Translations under genes and position numbers: made by a program
Part shown: positions 20,867 to 23,004 of the stretch, piece by piece
Numbering within the stretch: position 1 is the first letter of the stretch
How the letters are laid out: each line of letters starts with the position of its first letter
Notes under the pieces: generated by a model
The model's input: the letters and a program-made list of their open reading frames with translations, nothing else
What the model was told of the DNA's origin: nothing
The model's database searches: none
Source of the DNA: a virus
IMG/VR virus record: IMGVR_UViG_3300031966_000003
Location: 1-23,004 of that record
Direction: 5' to 3' (one strand)
Length of the DNA stretch: 23,004 bases

Positions 20867-21343
20867 ATGGAGTGGCAGACCGCGCCCGGCGCGGCGCTGA
20901 AAGCAGTCGAGAGCGGCGACGTTGAGGGATTGCTCGTGGTGTTCGGCAGCCCCGACGCCGTTGATCTCGAAAACGAGTTCTTCACGCGAGAAACCGACTT
21001 TGGACGCTTACGCGAAACTCCGATCTGGCTCAACCACGCGCAGCCGGTGAAAACCGCGTCGGGGATTATCCTCGTCGAAGAGCCAATCGGCTACGGCGCG
21101 TTGGAGATCACCGACGAGGGCGTTATCATACGCGGGTTGCTCGACGCGAAGTATCGCTACCTCGCGCAGATCGCGCCGGAACTGGGCTGGTCGAGCGGGA
21201 CGGCGGCGCATCTGGTGGTGCGTCAACCGGTCGGGAACGCGCTGCACATCAAACGCTGGCTTTTAGGGCTGGACGCGAGCATCACGCCGACGCCCGCCGA
21301 GCCGCGCACAATGATACGGAATTACCGGTTAGTTATCAGATGA
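20867..21343 (+). CDS. Prohead (capsid maturation) protease
   Basis: 158 residues from ATG 20867, with GGGGGAGGTG upstream. Layout matches the HK97-type prohead protease family: an opening strand EGLLVVFGSPDAVDLENEFF; PIWLNHAQP with H57; IGYGALEITDEGVIIRGLL; GWSSGTA with S109/S110; and LDASITPTPAEP (136-147), equivalent to the xxxSLVxxPANP strand. The likely catalytic pair is H57 and one of the two serines. These proteases cut scaffold and the capsid N-terminus during assembly. Its place next to the capsid gene supports the call; ATGA overlap follows. Confidence 0.85.
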   Translation: MEWQTAPGAALKAVESGDVEGLLVVFGSPDAVDLENEFFTRETDFGRLRETPIWLNHAQPVKTASGIILVEEPIGYGALEITDEGVIIRGLLDAKYRYLAQIAPELGWSSGTAAHLVVRQPVGNALHIKRWLLGLDASITPTPAEPRTMIRNYRLVIR

Positions 21344-21360
21344 AGGAGGAGACGAAGGAG

Positions 21361-22521
21361 ATGACGGAAATTGTAATGAACCAGGCGGAACTCGCTGCCG
21401 AAATCGCCGCGCGGCTGCGCGAGGAAGTCGCGGCGGCGGTGAAAGCGCAGAGCGTCGGCGTGGCGACCGGCGCGCCCGCTGCGGAAGACGGCGGATCGTT
21501 CGGCGACTTCTTGAAGTGCGTTGCAACCAACGACGTTCAGCGGTTGCGCGCGGTGTACAAGAGTACGAAAGCGCTGGATGAAACGACCGGCGCGAGCGGC
21601 GGGTTCCTTGTACCGACGCAGTTTGAGGAGCGCATCCGCGCGGTCGGCGCGCCGATGCTGTTCGACCAGTTAGTATCCGCCGGGAGGGGCCCGTTGATGC
21701 TGCGCACCAACGCGGCAGAGTTGGCGCTGCCGGTGTTGGAGCAAGACCAAGCGCCGAACGTTGAAAGCAGCGCGCTCGTCGGCGGGGTGCGGCTCATCTG
21801 GCGCGAACAGAGTGCGGATGTTGCAGAGAGCGAACCGAAGTTCGAGCAGCGCATTTTCCGCCCACACTCGGCGGATGCCTACGTTGCGGCGGCGACGGAA
21901 CTCATCACCGACGCGCCGCAGGCGCTTGAGGATACGCTGGTGTCGCTGTTCGGGCGCGCCTACGCGGTGCTGAAAGCGCGCGTGATGCTGCGGGGAACCG
22001 GCGTCGGGCAACCGCGCGGGATCGTTGGGCACCCCGCGTCGATCAGCGTGACGCGGGCAACGGGCGGCACGCAGGTCGAAAACGATACGAACACTATTCT
22101 GCAAATGATCCAGCGCTTGTTGCCCGGCAGCGCTACCGCGGTCTGGATTGCACACCCGTTCTGGCGCTCGCGCTTGATGGCGACGCGACTCAGCGAGACG
22201 CTGCTCTATACCGTCAACGGGCAGTCGTTGGTGTACGGCGATACGCTCGCAGGCATTCCGATTGCTTACAGCGAACATTTGCCAACAGTGACGAGCGCGG
22301 GATCGCTGGTGCTGGCGGATTTGTCGTACTACGCAATGGTGGAACGCGCAGCGTTCAGCGTCGCGTTCAGCGAACACGCGCGCTTCCTCAAGCGGCAGTC
22401 GGTGTGGTTGTTCGGTGTGCGGATCGACGGCGCGCCGCTCGTCAACGCGCCGCTTATTCTGGCAGACGGCGCGGGCAATAACACTGTTAGCCCGTTTGTC
22501 GAGATCGCGGCCGGATCGTAA
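21361..22521 (+). CDS. HK97-fold major capsid protein
   Basis: 386 residues from ATG 21361. An ATG at 21340 overlapping the protease stop would add seven residues, but has no ribosome binding site, while AAGGAGGAG (21343-21351) serves 21361. N-terminal residues up to about 60 are helical and charged (AELAAEIAARLREEVAAAVKAQ), the delta/scaffold-like region normally removed by the protease. KALDETTGASGGFLVPTQFEERI opens the mature shell domain. Further marks: ALPVLEQDQAPNV, ELITDAPQALEDTLVSLFGRAYAVL, LRGTGVGQPRGIVGHP, and FSEHARFLKRQSVWLFGVRIDGAPL near the end. Forms the icosahedral shell. Followed by a 364-bp gap rich in repeats. Confidence 0.95.
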   Translation: MTEIVMNQAELAAEIAARLREEVAAAVKAQSVGVATGAPAAEDGGSFGDFLKCVATNDVQRLRAVYKSTKALDETTGASGGFLVPTQFEERIRAVGAPMLFDQLVSAGRGPLMLRTNAAELALPVLEQDQAPNVESSALVGGVRLIWREQSADVAESEPKFEQRIFRPHSADAYVAAATELITDAPQALEDTLVSLFGRAYAVLKARVMLRGTGVGQPRGIVGHPASISVTRATGGTQVENDTNTILQMIQRLLPGSATAVWIAHPFWRSRLMATRLSETLLYTVNGQSLVYGDTLAGIPIAYSEHLPTVTSAGSLVLADLSYYAMVERAAFSVAFSEHARFLKRQSVWLFGVRIDGAPLVNAPLILADGAGNNTVSPFVEIAAGS

Positions 22522-22533
22522 TACAAGCGCAGT

Positions 22534-22577
22534 GTCACAACACATCTCTTAATTAAAAGAAGATGCTGTGTTGTGAC
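22534..22577 (+). repeat. 44-bp inverted-end repeat, copy 9
   Basis: Perfect 10-bp ends. The core is altered to TCTTAATTAAAAGAAG and includes the rare TTAATTAA. It starts 13 bases after the capsid stop. Confidence 0.92.
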
Positions 22578-22634
22578 GCTGCTACTGCTGATGACACCGG
22601 CGGCGGGGAGTACTACGTTTGGGTGAGGCGGGCT

Positions 22635-22678
22635 GTCACAACACTGCATAGAAATAAAAGAAGATGATGTGTTGTGAC
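22635..22678 (+). repeat. 44-bp inverted-end repeat, copy 10
   Basis: Perfect 10-bp ends with the consensus core ATAGAAATAAAAGAAGATG. In this copy the otherwise open codon phase meets TGA. Confidence 0.93.
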
Positions 22679-22711
22679 ACTGCTGATGACCAACCCGCGT
22701 CGGGCGCGGGC

Positions 22712-22721
22712 GTCACAACAG
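22712..22721 (+). repeat. Isolated left half-site of the repeat
   Basis: GTCACAACAG without core or right arm, 9 bases before copy 11. It may be a remnant of a lost copy. Confidence 0.6.
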
Positions 22722-22730
22722 TCGGGCGCT

Positions 22731-22774
22731 GTCACAACACATCATATAAATAAAAGAAGATGATGTGTTGTGGC
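22731..22774 (+). repeat. 44-bp inverted-end repeat, copy 11
   Basis: Left arm GTCACAACAC extends to ACATCAT, matched by ATGATGTGTTGTG on the right, giving the longest pairing of all copies. One mismatch at the very end (GTGGC). Confidence 0.92.
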
Positions 22775-22817
22775 GGCGACGGGATACGGATCAACGGTTG
22801 AATAGACAACGGGCGCT

Positions 22818-22861
22818 GTCACAACACTGTATAGAAAGAAAAGAAGATGCTGTGTTGTGAC
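22818..22861 (+). repeat. 44-bp inverted-end repeat, copy 12
   Basis: Perfect 10-bp ends. Core ATAGAAAGAAAAGAAG has one change from consensus. It ends 24 bases before the next start codon. No gene or promoter was seen in the 364-bp gap outside the repeats. Confidence 0.92.
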
Positions 22862-22885
22862 GGCGCACGAGAGGAGGAGCATACG

Positions 22886-23004
22886 ATGCTTGTTCAGGAG
22901 ACCATCCAGCCGCTCTTGCGGTTCTTCAACGCGAATGTGACGGCACCTGCGGACACGTCGGTTATCAGCATCGCAAACGCGCAGGCGGTGCGCATCGTTG
23001 CGCA
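22886..23004 (+). CDS. Head-module protein after the capsid gene (3' partial)
   Basis: Begins at ATG 22886 with GAGGAGGAG 6 bases upstream. The frame is open to the right edge, giving 39 residues starting MLVQETIQPLLRFFNANV, followed by TAPADTSVISIANAQAVRIV. Too short for a family call. Position after the capsid gene suggests a head-tail connector, decoration or tail gene. Confidence 0.7.
   Translation, partial: MLVQETIQPLLRFFNANVTAPADTSVISIANAQAVRIVA

Noticed and set aside
22534-22861. CRISPR-like array from regularly spaced repeats near a genome with a Cas4-like gene
   Set aside because: The repeats have inverted ends and variable cores, the intervals are uneven, they are scattered over the whole window including coding sequence, and no cas1, cas2 or effector gene is visible.
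2385-22861. 44-bp repeats as simple intrinsic terminators
   Set aside because: The loop is 24 bases, no T run follows the right arm, and four copies lie inside long genes that must be transcribed through. Real terminators stand beside several copies.
1-23004. tRNA or rRNA genes
   Set aside because: No cloverleaf-like arrangement with a T-arm GTTCRA motif or rRNA signature was recognised by eye; a tRNA scan would settle this.

Overview
This window looks like part of a GC-rich genome of a tailed, double-stranded DNA bacteriophage or prophage. Genes are dense, mostly on the + strand, and often overlap by 1 to 40 bases. The right side holds a clear siphovirus-type head module: terminase, portal fused to a MuF-like domain, head-tail component, prohead protease and HK97-fold capsid. 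The left side holds a phage-type replication and recombination module. Promoters are sigma70-like and ribosome binding sites are of the AGAAAGGAGG kind, so the host is bacterial. I cannot name the host. A Chloroflexota-like host is only a loose impression. No integrase, repressor, tRNA, rRNA or CRISPR array was seen.

Layout. (1) 3-7967, replication and recombination: a PrimPol/helicase-type initiator cut by the left edge, a small PD-(D/E)XK protein, a family A DNA polymerase with a proofreading domain, a Cas4-like Fe-S nuclease, an SSB-like protein ending in EDEVPF, a putative Hjc-like resolvase, and four small unknown proteins. (2) 7960-11911: a membrane protein, a membrane-anchored FtsK/HerA-like ATPase, a small unknown protein, a PP-loop (PAPS-reductase-like) enzyme and a second membrane protein with a zinc ribbon, closed by a bidirectional terminator. 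(3) 11960-16688, an accessory cassette zone. It carries seven members of one unrecognised small-protein family (one of them already at 10269), two tandem sliding-clamp-like genes, two divergent promoter pairs with near-consensus -35/-10 boxes, and several strong intrinsic terminators. (4) 17004-23004, the packaging and head module, running off the right edge.

The most striking feature is a dispersed, nearly fixed-length 44-bp element with perfect 10-bp inverted ends (GTCACAACAC / GTGTTGTGAC) and an A-rich core. There are twelve copies plus a half-site: four inside coding sequences (all in the same codon phase), two around terminators, one between genes, and four packed into the gap between the capsid gene and the next gene. 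This, the promoter-armed family of small proteins, and the twin clamp-like genes are the best candidates for undescribed biology here.
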